Source: Acanthosepion esculentum
Taxonomy: Eukaryota; Mollusca; Cephalopoda; Sepiida; Sepiidae
Direction of reading: 5' to 3'
Length of the DNA stretch: 64,000 bases
Assembly: GCA_964036315.1 (NCBI GenBank)
Contig: OZ038488.1
Coordinates: forward strand, 63,962,254-64,026,253
Below are positions 44,432 through 55,060 of this stretch, in pieces (the first letter of the stretch is position 1; each line of letters opens with the position of its first letter). The notes under the pieces were generated by a model, which was not told the origin of the DNA, made no database searches, and saw nothing but the letters and a program-made list of their open reading frames with translations. The position numbers and the translations under genes were made by a program.

Positions 44432-44809
44432 TTGAAAAGGTATGTATAGAAAATGCGAGTGTCGAGTGATGCAATAGGTATTAAGCAGGTGTAATTTGTG
44501 GGTGCTGTGCACAGTAAAAATAAGAAGTTTGCTATTAGCAAAACTTAAGCAGATAATGCCGCCGTCATGCTGGCTATATAAGGCGTGAGACAGTAATGAA
44601 CTCTCCTATTGGTTCTGTAACCATTTAGGCATAGGAAGGAAAGCACACACAACTAAAGGGAAACTGCTGTTACAGGACGTTTCTAAACTGGAAATTAGAC
44701 CGACGGACTGTTAAATAGACTCCTATAAATTCACACAAAAGTTTGCACGTCTTTTTATTTCTTCTTATCCCATTGTTTTATTATATGCATATAAAACTTG
44801 TAATGTTAT
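44432..44809. other. Unassigned
   Basis: Nothing recognised. Confidence 0.35.
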
Positions 44810-45190
44810 TGTAATACCAGTCTTCCTATATGGCAGTGAATGCTGGACAATCTCATCACGGATAAAGAAGTAATGTGGTTCTACAGAAGGCTGCTAAGAA
44901 TACTCTGAAGCAATGATGAAGTTTTACAGGAAATGGAAACAAAAAGGAATTAGGAAGAGACAGTTGACATTTCTAGGACACATAATGAGGAATGAAGACA
45001 TGGAAAATTTTATACCCACAGGGGACCCATTAAAAGCAAGAGGGATAAAGGTAAACAACGCATAACCTATCTAGCGAGTTTAACTAAATGCATGGCAGAA
45101 ATTGGTTTAGTGGAGATAACAAAAAGACAAAAATTTTTAAGAGCTGCAAAGGAGAGGAAATATGATCGCCAATGTCCTGAACTGACACGA
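44810..45190 (+). pseudogene. RTE-type LINE reverse transcriptase C-terminus
   Basis: Plus strand: GSECWTISSRIKK-like text, MWFYRRLLRIL, then ETKRN, RQLTFLGHIMRN and TKCMAEIGLVEITKRQKF. Same family as 12150-12590, with deletions. Confidence 0.7.
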
Positions 45191-45880
45191 CACATAGAAG
45201 ATAAAGGCTATCGTATTCTTTCTCTTTCACTAACAACCGATTCAGCCGGACTCACTTCGTTTTGCGAAAACTGCCTTGAATCTTCATGATACATGGCGTT
45301 GCCATCTGTCAATGTTAACAGTTATTACTGCTTTAATGACATATAGTACTTTTGTGCATGTGGTTTTCTCAACTGCTCATTCAGTCTTCTTCAGTCATCT
45401 TGACTTACATGAGGGTTGAGATTTTCTCCAAACTATGTCATTCATTGAGATTCAAGAAATAGGTATTGTTTATAGACAGATAAGCCTCTTGATACTCGAA
45501 TTTACATCCCTTAACTTCAAAAGCTTTTTTTTGTGAAGCTGCTTTACTGATTAGTCTACGAAGGCTAATCAGTAGTAGTAATTCAAATCTCCCTATAAAG
45601 CTTTATTCCGTATTTCTTTGAATAAATGATATACCCTCATTTTTTTGTTTTTTATTTTTTTTTGTTTACAACTGCACTCAGCGCTAAAATACAACTTTAA
45701 GGGTGCAGGGGCCAGATATCTCACTTTTGTGAGGAAAAATTTACTGATGTCTTAAGAGGTCTTTGAGAAGCAGGTGACAGCTCGTTTGTGAGAAAAGTCA
45801 GAAGACCACGCAAGTCCGACATAGATACCACAAGGCTGTACTGCGTCCCTCTTGGAAATGTTATAAGTAAAACCGTCTTT
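45191..45880. other. Unassigned
   Basis: No feature recognised. Confidence 0.3.
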
Positions 45881-45884
45881 TTAA

Positions 45885-46265
45885 TTGTTCCCTTCACAGC
45901 CTTCTTATGTGTATAAATACTTCCATGGTAATTATGCGTATGAACTCTTAGCTATGGTACCTAAACTTTATGAATTAAAACGCAGTCCTAGATTAGAACA
46001 TGGTCTCATTAATTTACAATTGAATTGGCTAGATGTAACCGAAAGTTTTATGCTGACAGTTTCTTTTCTCGCACTTCTCGCTTGTGGAACACTCTTCCGG
46101 CTCCATACTTTCCGGCCAACTTTGATCTTCAAAAATTTAAATGCAATGTCTTCCTGGTTATTCTTCTATTGTTCTCTCTTTTTAATAATATTTCTGTTTT
46201 CCAGTTTTCACACTCAGTAACCTCTTGTGTCTTAGCGGCTTTACTGGTTTTCTTGGGGTAAATTA
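45885..46265 (+). pseudogene. Jockey-type LINE reverse transcriptase C-terminus
   Basis: The best copy of this tail: YVYKYFHGNYAYELLAMVP, then after a +1 shift RCNRKFYADSFFSRTSRLWN, TLPAPYFPANFDLQKFK. It ends in the TGTCTTAGCGGCTTTACTGG region shared with 16870. Non-functional. Confidence 0.75.
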
Positions 46266-46734
46266 GCTTTAAACAATGTGCTTCAATCTCTCTTTGTGTG
46301 ACTTATTTATAAGTTAATATGAATGTATGGTCATGCTTTGCATATAAAACGTTTTCATGTTTATCTCATTTTGGGGATTTATCTCTCTAGTATTTCGTTC
46401 CATCATGTTATGATGTTAAGTATAGCTCGGATATACTAATGCCTGTTGTGAACCTTGGAGAGGAGAGAAGACCATATATTTCATTTCTCTTTCCAGGCAT
46501 CTGATTTCATTCATTGTTACTGTTGCATTTCTACACAGATTTTCGTTAGATTTTGTGATGTTTAAAAATATTTATTAAGAGATGTTTTGTAAGTTTAGCT
46601 CAGTCCGAGACAGTGCCACAAATATGTCTCATCCAGTGAGTACAGTAATTACTAAACAGTAAAAATTGTTTTTAAGACTAATACTCTAACAATTACTCTA
46701 ATCGGAATTGCTGTTCTATTGTTTTTTGTAATGA

Positions 46735-46945
46735 TTTTTTAAGTTTAAGCCGCGAAGTACATATGCAGGTATGTAGTATAGATAGCGGTTAACATAAAAA
46801 GTTAAGACTGTAGTAATCAGTGAAGCATACTCCCCTCTCGAGAGTCTGTTCCACAAAGTAACAGTTCTGGAGGAGAAGCTGTCCGAGTGGAACTTCTTCC
46901 TTATAAATGGAATACAAAGGGAATTCGGATGAATCGACTCTGCGT
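46735..46945 (-). pseudogene. LINE C-terminus fragment
   Basis: Minus strand reads RKKFHSDSFSSRTVTLWNRL, then SRGEYASLITTVLTFYVNRY, another jockey-type tail in opposite orientation to 45885. Confidence 0.6.
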
Positions 46946-47079
46946 ACATGACATAGCGGGTTTTAACTGTGAAGGCCTAAACTGGTGAATGTAGCTTGTC
47001 AGGACATTTGCCATAAAAATAGCGATAGTGTGGCGAGAGTCTAGCAGTGTTTCTTGGGTGCGAAATGGGTTGGAGGGTG

Positions 47080-47290
47080 GTTGTGTGTAATGGCCTTCTC
47101 CAGCTTTCTGAACGCCTGCGAATCTTGGAAATTAACTGCAGAATTACAGCAATGGGTGCAAGTATTAGAAATAAAATATTGCAGAATCATCACAGGCATG
47201 TCCTACGTGGAATGCATCATAAATGATACAAGACACTATAGGACAAGAATATCGTTAATAAATCGTAAGTGGTCATATCGTTCTCATAGG
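47080..47290 (+). pseudogene. LINE reverse transcriptase fragment (third type)
   Basis: Reads LNACESWKLTAELQQWVQ, then LEIKYCRIITGMSYVECI, like the YACESWTLTAELQ and RKILRISYKDHV words of another LINE family. Confidence 0.6.
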
Positions 47291-47319
47291 AGAGAGCCTC
47301 CCGCTGTGTATAGATTGTG

Positions 47320-47455
47320 TGAATGCGATGAGAAAACACATCCTTACCTTATTCCTTTTTCTATTTTTGAGTATTCACTGAATTCGTTCTCTGTCCGCCT
47401 CCAGACACTTTGTTCCCAATAAAGTTTACGAATTACTCGAATATCTTGCCAGTCT
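47320..47455 (-). pseudogene. RTE-type LINE fragment
   Basis: Minus-strand nucleotide match to 8900-9020 (CCTTATTCCTTTTTCTATTT, TTTGTTCCCAATAAAGTTT). Confidence 0.5.
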
Positions 47456-47469
47456 AAAACGTAAACATA

Positions 47470-47905
47470 ATCCGGTTTGCATGAGAATCAAAAGGTAGAC
47501 ATGGGTCCGGTTTGCTTGATAGACAAAAAGGTAGACAGGCTCAGTTTGCATGAGAATAAAAAAGGTAAACAGATGTTCAGTTTGCATGAGCATCAACAAG
47601 GTAGACACGTGTCCGGTTTGCATGACAATCAAAAAGTAGACACAGGTCCAGTTTGCATGAGAAACAAAAAGGTAGATACAGGTTTGATCTACATGAGAAT
47701 CAAAAAGGTTGACACGGATCTGGTTTGAATGAGAAGTAAAACAGTTAGAGACAGGTCTGTTTAGCATGAAATTTAAAAGGGCAGACACGGGCTCGGTTTA
47801 TTTGAGAGTCAGAAGGTAAACACAAGTCCAGTTTGCATGCGAGTCAAATAGGTAGACATAGATCCGGTTTGCATAAATGTCAAAAACGAAGACACAGATA
47901 TGGTT
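47470..47905. repeat. Diverged minisatellite, about 40-bp units
   Basis: About eleven units built on GGTTTGCATGAGAATCAAAA and AGGTAGACACGGGTCC. Divergence increases toward 47905. Confidence 0.9.
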
Positions 47906-48385
47906 TTAGTGTCATAATGGTAGACCAAGCGTCAGAAAGTAAAGCAAACAAGTGACTTCTTTTAAGGGTGTTCCCTCTGTGCAAGAGGATACAGTCGATA
48001 TATTCTTGACCCCAAATGTCGATTCTAAGTTATCTACAAGAATAAAATACTTATAATTAAGAATGGTTGTACTAGAACAGGTATTAAAGTGAGAGATCAT
48101 GCTAGTTCAGTAGGGTCAAGGTCACACAAACGTTTCTCAATATATCCAACATGGTGGGATACGTTCCTGGTAGATGACGGGATAGCGACTTTGAAAAAAA
48201 AGCAACAGAGGTTATTCATTTTCCTTTTTTTTCATTTCCTTTTTCAACAAGGGAACAATTTACATTGTTTCAGAAGTTTATTTTCTTTTTCAAAATGGAG
48301 TCTTACCATATGGAATTGAAAGCGATACATCTTCTGACATTTTGAAATTTAAGTTTTAAATTCTACTTCTACTGTTAATGGCATG
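47906..48385. other. Unassigned
   Basis: Nothing recognised. Confidence 0.3.
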
Positions 48386-48387
48386 CT

Positions 48388-48652
48388 TGATACACTCGTA
48401 GGCGATCATGTATCTTTCGATACATGACTGACGACGTAAATTTTTTCCCCGCAGTAGGTTGCCATTTCTTTCTGCGGTAGACCAGTTGCCATCCGGTCTG
48501 TCCTGCTATTTACCCATAGCTGGGGGGAGAAAAAGAAGATTCATACCTTTTTAAAGGGTATTAGCACGTAAGTGAATGTAATGGATTCGACTGGAATTCG
48601 AACTCAGCTCTCCGATTCCTCAAGCCGAGCCGCTATCCATTACTCCACTATA
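48388..48652 (-). mobile_element. tRNA-SINE
   Basis: Minus-strand copy with head (ends CCATTACTCCACTATACC), B box, body and the hairpin CATGTATC, TTTC, GATACATG. The last part of the tail is missing. Confidence 0.85.
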
Positions 48653-48687
48653 CCTCACAGTTGCAACCCATCTTAACATGTTTGAAA

Positions 48688-48850
48688 CTATTTACACAAT
48701 TTATATTCGGACTATTGTCCTCATCTTTGTTGAGCCGTTTTGGCCGCTGAGCCCTCCGGCCTTCCTTCACAACGGTCGAAAAGTTATGATAAGACGAGAA
48801 GAATAGTCCTAATATAAATAGTGTAAATAATGATAACTCCACATTCCAGA
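48688..48850. repeat. Family M repeats, inverted pair
   Basis: A minus copy (ATTTACACAATTTATATTCG, ACTATTGTCC) and a plus copy (CACAACGGTCGAAAAG, GTGTAAATAATGATAACTCC) face each other. Confidence 0.55.
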
Positions 48851-49229
48851 AATTCAAACAAAAAAGTTTGAAATTACTTCTTCCTCGTATCTGTGCTTAT
48901 TTTCAAAGTTTGTATTCCATTTTGGGAAATTCTGGAGCTTTGATCCAATTTCTGAAACAAGGAATTCGATTATTTTTTTTTTACTTCTGACGTGTTTCTC
49001 TTCACCTCACTTCCGAACAGCAAGATGAAAATTAAATGTATGTAAAATGAGTTATTAAGTTTTACTTAATACAAACCTATGTTCATCAGTAAGTTAGTAG
49101 CCTGACATGTAGCTACTATTTTTATCGGAAATTTATACTGCATAATGTTCAGAGTGTGTGTGTTTATAATAGATAAATATTGAGTTTTTTTGTAGATGTC
49201 TGGCAAAGGAAAAGAGAGAAAAATATGGG

Positions 49230-49495
49230 CATTCATAACTTTCTCCTGTGAATATCAAATTTTCCAAGCCCTCTTTCATCATTATGGGTCCTAGAAATGT
49301 CAACTGGTATGAAGTATAAGTATTCTTTTTATTTCCATTTCCTCTAAAACTTCGTCCTTGCTCACATGTTTGGTCCGTGATATTTTCAGCATCTTTCTGC
49401 AGAACCACATTTTTTTGGCTTCAAGTCTCTTCTTCATCTGTGAGGAGATTGTCCAGCATTCACTGCTATATCGAAGGACTGATATTCCGTGACAG
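49230..49495 (-). pseudogene. RTE-type LINE, part 1 of an interrupted copy
   Basis: Minus strand: YSSECWTISSQMKKRLEAKK, MWFCRKMLKISRTKHVSKDE, VLEEMEIKRILIL. It continues on the other side of the nested SINE at 49946. Confidence 0.75.
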
Positions 49496-49801
49496 TTCAT
49501 TCAGTTATATGTCATGCGTGATACATGCTTAGGTGATCATGTATCGTTCGATACATGACTGACAAGGCTGATTTTTTTTTCCCGCAGTAGGTTGCCATTT
49601 CTTTATGCAGTAGACCAGTTGCCATCCAAGGCTATAGAACCCGATCTTTTCTGCTATTTACCCATAGCTGTTGGGAGGAGAAGAGGATTCATACCTTTCC
49701 GAAGAGTATTAGCACGTAATTGAATGTAGTGGATTTGACTGGAATTCGAACTCGGCTCTCCGATTCCTAAATCCGAGCCGCTATCCATTACTCCACCGTG
49801 T
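49496..49801 (-). mobile_element. tRNA-SINE, full length, nested in a LINE
   Basis: All parts are present: tail TCAGTTATATGTCATGCG, hairpin CATGTATC, GTTC, GATACATG, body, B box and head ending at CCATTACTCCACCGTG. It abuts the (TTTTG)n array. Confidence 0.85.
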
Positions 49802-49804
49802 ACT

Positions 49805-49945
49805 GTTTTGTTTTGTTTTGTTTTGTTTTGTTTTGTTTTGTTTTGTTTTGTTTTGTTTTGTTTTGTTTTGTTTTGTTTTGTTTTGTTTTGTTTTGTTTTG
49901 TTTTGTTTTGTTTTGTTTTGTTTTGTTTTGTTTTGTTTTGTTTTG
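49805..49945. repeat. (TTTTG)n array, about 28 units
   Basis: Perfect pentamer array. The LINE copy at about 53000 reads TTTTTGTTTCTAACGAAA at this point, so the array probably grew from that short T/G stretch. Confidence 0.95.
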
Positions 49946-50345
49946 TAACGAAATTTTCATGTTTTTTTTTTTTATACTTTGCTTAGCTTTTGAAAGGCAT
50001 CATTTGCTATCCCAAATGCACCTTCGCATTTTAGTGTCGCCCTTTCCGTCCTCTGTTAATACACTTCCGAAATATTTAAATCGTTGTACAGGGTGCGGCA
50101 GAAATACCTCGCATATATACCTCCCGGAAATACCTCGCATATATACCTCCCGGAAATACCTCGCATATATACCTCCCGGAAATACCTCGCATATATACCT
50201 CCCGGAAATACCTCGCATATATACCTCCCGGAAATACCTCTTACTGTCGGAGCATTATGTGGGAAGTATTTTTTGCCACACCCTGCACTTGTTCCGTTTT
50301 GGTATCTCCAATTTGTAATTTGCATGTTATTTTCCGTTAGGCTGC
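49946..50345 (-). pseudogene. RTE-type LINE, part 2, interrupted by a MITE
   Basis: Matches 53010-53115 and 8340-8480 on the minus strand: TACTTTGCTTAGCTTTTGAA, GCATTTTAGTGTCGCC, TTAAATCGTTGTA, then after the MITE CTTGTTCCGTTTTGGTATCT. Confidence 0.65.
50089..50285. mobile_element. MITE with internal 26-bp minisatellite
   Basis: Terminal inverted repeats: CAGGGTGCGGCAGAAATAC from the left, CAGGGTGTGGCAAAAAATAC from the right. Flanked by TA (50087-50088) and CA (50286-50287, presumably a mutated TA). The interior is five 26-bp units, AAATACCTCGCATATATACC plus TCCCGG, at 50102-50231, plus a partial sixth. Removing it rejoins the LINE word TTGTACTTGTT. Confidence 0.8.
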
Positions 50346-50399
50346 CTTGCACCTCATATGATATAAAATAATAATATATAATCACATATCTATCTATAT

Positions 50400-50680
50400 C
50401 AGTGTTTCTCAACCTTTTTAAGCAACGGCACACCTAGGAGCAAATGAAAATATCACGGCACACTTAGCAAATTTTATAAAGGGTATACATTTAAATGAAA
50501 TAAAAGTATATATTTTTTTTTAAAAATACGCACAAATATGAGCTTATTTTGTTACAATATTTCTATTCCAATATTTGTGCTGTTTATTTAGTGTGAACCC
50601 TGTGCATGGTGTTTTCGTGATTTCTTCAATATTTCGCGGGACAGACTATTGTGCCGCGGCAAGGTGGCTGAGAATCACTG
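50400..50680. mobile_element. hAT-type MITE with exact 8-bp target duplication
   Basis: Ends CAGTGTTTCTCAACC and, read inward from the right, CAGTGATTCTCAGCC. ATCTATAT lies on both sides (50392-50399 and 50681-50688). 281 bp, non-coding. Confidence 0.9.
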
Positions 50681-51035
50681 ATCTATATAATGAACAATGT
50701 GATTTTTCTATAATGTTTTTTTTTCTGTTTTATATTTTGCTTTCAGCTGCCTGAAATCCAGATTCATTTACACAAGGATTCATATGCCTTTTGACAGGTC
50801 TTCTGTTTAATCCCGCTGTGTATGTGGTTCCTCATCCTCGTCAGAAAAGCCTGATGGGTGGAGGGATCATTTTAGTCGCCGATAAACCAACCATGCGGGA
50901 GGTAGTACTCGGTTACAAGCTGTAGCACATGTGACCTAACCGTTATCAATCATGATATTTTAAATCTCAAGATCACGTCAACCTTTGCCCTAGAATATTT
51001 AAAAGAGCTAAGAATATTGAAAGATACTATATGGC
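50681..51035. other. Unassigned
   Basis: Nothing recognised. Confidence 0.3.
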
Positions 51036-51039
51036 GATT

Positions 51040-51170
51040 TTCTACTATGTGGCACAAGGCCGAAAGTATGCGGGCACCCGGTGAGGATCGAACTCACTAT
51101 TTAGTCGTAACTGAAGTAGCGAGACAAGCTCGCTAAACATTACACCACGTCGAAGTGCCCTTGAAAGATA
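51040..51170 (-). mobile_element. tRNA-like SINE (type S2)
   Basis: Minus strand: GGGCACTTCGACGTGGTG, GTGAGTTCGATCCTCACCGG, GCCCGCATACTTTCGGCC, GCCACATAG. Same family as 59262-59490. Confidence 0.7.
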
Positions 51171-51344
51171 CTATATGTAGATAATTTGATAGTTGATTAA
51201 TAATGAAAACGCTTTTGAAATACTTCAATAAAATTCCGTTGTCTGCGCCACTCGAAGCTAACAAGCATCGTTTTACCATAACCCTTAAACCTGTTATTTA
51301 GTTTCTTTTCTTAAAAATAATCTCAGAAAAATATCATTATTTCC

Positions 51345-51450
51345 GTCAGTGAGACAGAGTGAAAGGTGTTCACGCTTTTCCCAAGTGCGTTAGTGCAAAG
51401 TGAATACAGGTAACCAAAGCCAGAATTCGAAATTTGATTGTCATTACTGC
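51345..51450 (-). mobile_element. Diverged SINE body fragment
   Basis: Weak match on the minus strand to the SINE body (GCACTAACGCACTTGGGAAA, GTGAACACC). Confidence 0.35.
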
Positions 51451-51539
51451 TTTTCGTTTATTTTTTCAAACCCTTGTATAGTGAGATTTTATAGAGAGTT
51501 TTTTTTTTCCTTTTGTGCTTGTTAACTGTACAATTTATT

Positions 51540-51870
51540 TAATCCACTTCTGGCTTGCTAACTCCATCTCCGTCGGCTGTACTTTTCAGAAGCTGCCGGA
51601 AGGAAGTCAAAGTTGACATTTAAATACCTCAGAGATTTTTCCTGCCTCGTTTGAATTCAGAGTTGTTTTTCCTCCTGGACTTGCTGCTAACCAAGGCTGG
51701 AAAGCCTAGTCTATTCTATGAAGAAGAGAAGATATGGATACGTGTCTTTCCTAAAGTCATTAATATGAAGTGAACGCAATCTGAACAGGGATTTGAACAC
51801 GAATCGCCTGTTCTATTTGCCGTCTTGATTAACCGTTAGACCAACGCACCACCTCCGTGCTTGTATCGCC
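51540..51870 (-). mobile_element. tRNA-derived SINE with alternative 3' module
   Basis: Minus strand: GGTGGTGCGTTGGTCTAACG (A-box region), GTGTTCAAATCCC (B box), CCTTGGTTAGCAGCAAGTCC, AGGAGGAAAAACAACTCTG. The last words match the 3' module at 26.9 kb. Confidence 0.65.
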
Positions 51871-52460
51871 AAGTAACAGTCGAAAGATAACTCAGAGAAT
51901 TGAAACTATCTCTTCTCATATGTGGTTATTTTCAAAGTTTAAATTCCATCTTGGAAGATTCTAGACTTTTCAACCAATTTCTGAAAGTAGGAATTCGGCT
52001 ATTTTTATTTTGATATATTTTCTTTCCCTTCGCCTTTCCACACCAGAAGCAAAACTGAAAATTAAGTTTCACTTGAAGTTGCAACCGAATACCTGATTTA
52101 ACAGCAGTAGGATGTCTGCTATTTATAGCTTTTCTGATTTAACGTACTTCTTGTGAACATTTTGGGTGCTTACCTAAGGAGGAAATTTACTTTTCTTTTC
52201 TTTCTCTTTTTTTAAAAAGAAAAAACAAAGAAATAAAGTATTTTCTCTTTCTTTTTATTTTCGTTCGAAGTTCCCTGGTTTTAGTTTTCTCAATTTCCCG
52301 GATTTATAAACATGAGTGTGGGCGAAAACTCCAGTTTCATTACGTTTCTTTGTGCTTCACCTTTATATGTGAAGTGTTTAATAAGATGGGCTTAGTGTGA
52401 CACATGGCAACAGATGTCGTGCACCCAGTAAGAATCGGATACACTAGCATTGGTTAGTGA
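51871..52460. other. Unassigned
   Basis: A/T-rich tracts and CTTT-rich stretch near 52200; nothing recognised. Confidence 0.3.
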
Positions 52461-52464
52461 CACT

Positions 52465-53115
52465 TCTTCTATGTGCCATGTCTCTTCAAGCCATGGGAGA
52501 ACATAGCTCTCCACAGCTTCCTATCCTTTGTAGCTCTTAGTAAAGTTTATCTTTTCGTTATCCCTGTTCTGCCATCGACTTTAAGTACGTTACTCGCCGT
52601 TTCCCTCTGTCCATTTGCTTTCAATATATCCTGTGAGTTCCAGATTCTCCAAGCCCTCTTTCCGCGATATGTCCTGAAATTTTCAACTGTCTGTTTCTGA
52701 TTCTAAATATATGTCTTTCTGTTTCCATTTACCTCAAAACTTCCTCGTTACTCACATGTTTAATCCATGGGATTCTCAGCATCCGTCTGTAGAACCACAT
52801 TTCTGTTGCCTCAAGGGTCTTCTTATATTGCCCAGCATTCATATAGAAGGACCGATATACATAACGCTTTTCTTTGTTTCTAACGATATTTTACAGCTTC
52901 TTATTGCCTCAATTCCCTTCTTTAACTCCGAGGAGATTGTCTAATATTCATTGCCATAGAGGAGAACTGATATTATATAACAGTTTAGTATAATTTTTGT
53001 TTCTAACGAAATTTTTGTTTCATAATACTTTGCTTAGATTTTGGAAGGCACCTTTCGCTATTCCAATACAGCTTCGGATTTCGAGGTCACATTTTCCCGT
53101 CTCTGTTTGAACACT
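52465..53115 (-). pseudogene. RTE-type LINE reverse transcriptase fragment
   Basis: Antisense of the MWFYRRMLRIPW-, LRQMETKRHI- and KWMAEQGLVEI-type tail (52470-52850), then further upstream text (52860-53115). Internal duplication: the CCGATATACATAACG and CTGATATTATATAACAG blocks are two versions of the same segment. Confidence 0.65.
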
Positions 53116-53117
53116 TT

Positions 53118-53420
53118 CCATATACGAGGTCTGTCTGAAAATTAACGGGACTGGTGTCACAAACAATTTATTTCAATTCCAAACGACGAACTACATGGTT
53201 CCGACTTGAAAGTAATCCGCCTCGAGTCTTATGCACATTTCTATCCTTCTCTGCCACACTTCTATGCACTGCTGGAAGGATTCTTCATGGATGTCACTTA
53301 GCTCCGTCCTTACGGCCCTTTTGACGGCCTCCACGCCTTCAAAACGAGTCACCTTGAGGATCTCCTTGACCTTGGTTAAAAGAAAGAAGACACAGGGAGC
53401 AAGATCAGGTAAAAATTACA
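53118..53420 (-). pseudogene. Mariner-like transposase C-terminus
   Basis: Minus strand: DLAPCVFFLLTKVKEILKVT, RFEGVEAVKRAVRTELSDIH, EESFQQCIEVWQRRIEMC, IRLEADYFQVGTM then stop. This is the last third of a mariner-type transposase, followed by the 3' end near 53125. The rest is missing. Confidence 0.75.
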
Positions 53421-53624
53421 ATGACAAACTTATCGTAACTGGGATAAAATGATAGCGATTTTTTTAAAAAAATACACATGCACCAGCTCTGTTATAATTA
53501 TTTCATTATTTTTTAAAATTTATCCGTTGTTGTTATGGAATCTTTTGCAAAACAAGCGTCCCAATATAAGGGAGCTCACCGAAAATTGGTAGAAAGGCAA
53601 AATGGTATTAAATGTTTATTATAT

Positions 53625-53830
53625 GCACTTCAACACGTTTCTGCTACACTCGTAATAAATTTTGTTGAGTGTTGGTTGGTTGCTTTTGATATAGAGGGCC
53701 TCAAGAATTTGAAGTTTTTGTTTATTATTATCGTGGTGTATTATATTGGTGTGGTCAACAGATATTTTCCTGTATTGTGAAGGTGGACAGGAATGTGCAA
53801 GAGAGAGAGAGAAAGAAAAAAGAGATACTA
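53625..53830 (-). pseudogene. PLE GIY-YIG endonuclease C-terminal fragment
   Basis: Minus strand: VDHTNIIHHDNNKQKLQILE, ALYIKSNQPTLNKIYYE. Matches 20161-20260. The ALYIK, PTLNK pattern is typical of the end of GIY-YIG domains in Penelope-like elements. Confidence 0.6.
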
Positions 53831-53904
53831 CTAAGACCGTCACTCTACGACCGTTAATAAACAGTCCGGATCAAAAATAATATAAAAAAGATCGAGGCGA
53901 AACT

Positions 53905-54280
53905 CGAATGCACTGTAACTGAAGTTAAGATAAAAGAAATATGTGTCATAGATGAATAACGTTTAACAAAGCTTCTAATACTAACGGAATTCTAGATAAT
54001 ATTACCAGTTGTTTGATAATAGCCGAAGTCTGACGTGCTGAATAGTTGCGATGAAAATCAACCGAAATTAAGATGAAAGCAATACCAGTCAAAAATGAAT
54101 AATGTCTGCTAATGCTTTATCTAATAAAAAGATTCAATATGATATTTCTGCTTGTTAACTGACAGCCGAAGACTGTATGTCTGAATAGTTGCGAAAGCAA
54201 TTAAAAAGATGAAAGAAATACAAATCAAAAATGAATAATCTTTGACATTGCTGCATCTAAAGAAAATTAAATTCGAGATC
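53905..54280. repeat. Tandem repeat, three units of about 135 bp
   Basis: Each unit has AAGATGAAAGAAATAC-like, GAATAATCTTTG-like and AGCCGAAGACTG, CTGAATAGTTGCGA words. The third unit is incomplete and runs into (CTA)n at 54283-54312. Confidence 0.75.
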
Positions 54281-54344
54281 ATACTACTACTACTATTACT
54301 ACTACTACTACTCGTGTAGGTGAAAAAAAAAAGCTAATTCTTTT

Positions 54345-54512
54345 TTTCCGATCAGCACTATGCCATAGACACATTCCAAAAGCTGGGCAGAGTATTGCGA
54401 GACAGGAGGATTTCTTTGGTAACAAAGAAAAGAATACTGAGCTGTTACGTGACATCTGTCCTTCTTTACGGTAGCGAATGTTGGACGATTTCCTCAAAGA
54501 TGAAGAAGAGAC
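54345..54512 (+). pseudogene. RTE-type LINE reverse transcriptase fragment
   Basis: Reads VLRDRRISLVTKKRILSCYV-like text, then SVLLYGSECWTISSKMKKRL-like text in shifting frames. It stops abruptly at the perfect hairpin that follows. Confidence 0.65.
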
Positions 54513-54559
54513 TTTTTTAACATTCTATGGCGCATTAAGCGCCATAGAATGTTAAAAAA
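54513..54559. repeat. Perfect 21-bp hairpin
   Basis: TTTTTTAACATTCTATGG and CGC, loop ATTAA, then the exact reverse complement. Sits at the break point of the LINE fragment. Confidence 0.95.
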
Positions 54560-54784
54560 AATTTTTAAATGCATATACCTTGGAATATATTGACGAATAA
54601 AAAGATGTATTGTTTTATGAAAAGGAATATAGAAGTGTGAAGAACAGAAATACAGATATTGGAATAAAGAAATAAACATTATTTTGTGAACAGGAACATA
54701 GCGAAACAGTTTTACGAAGAGGAATATAGATATTAGATATGTTTATCTATAGATACAATTATGATAAACCTGACCAATTAAAAT

Positions 54785-55060
54785 TTATAGGCTCAAGTAT
54801 AAACCAGATCAATGTTTATTTGTAGATTCAAGTATAAATCAAACCAATGTTTATTTATAAACTCGAGTATAAATCAAAGCAGTGCTTGTTTATAGGCTCG
54901 AGTATAAATCCATCAAATGCTTGTTTCTAGACCCAAATAGAAAGCAAAGCAATGTTTATTTATAAAGTTTAAGTTCGAACAATGTTTAACTATAGTCTCA
55001 AGAATAAATCCGTTCAATGTTTACATATAGACTCAAGTGTCAAGTATAATAAAAACAGAT
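54785..55060. repeat. Diverged minisatellite, about 40-bp units
   Basis: Seven or so units built on CAATGTTTATTTATAGGCTC and AAGTATAAATC. Confidence 0.85.

Noticed and set aside
47470..47905. CRISPR-like array
   Set aside because: Eukaryotic context, units diverged throughout with no constant repeat and unique spacers.
49818..50318. 166-codon frame rich in FVLFC
   Set aside because: Translation of the (TTTTG)n array and the 26-bp minisatellite.
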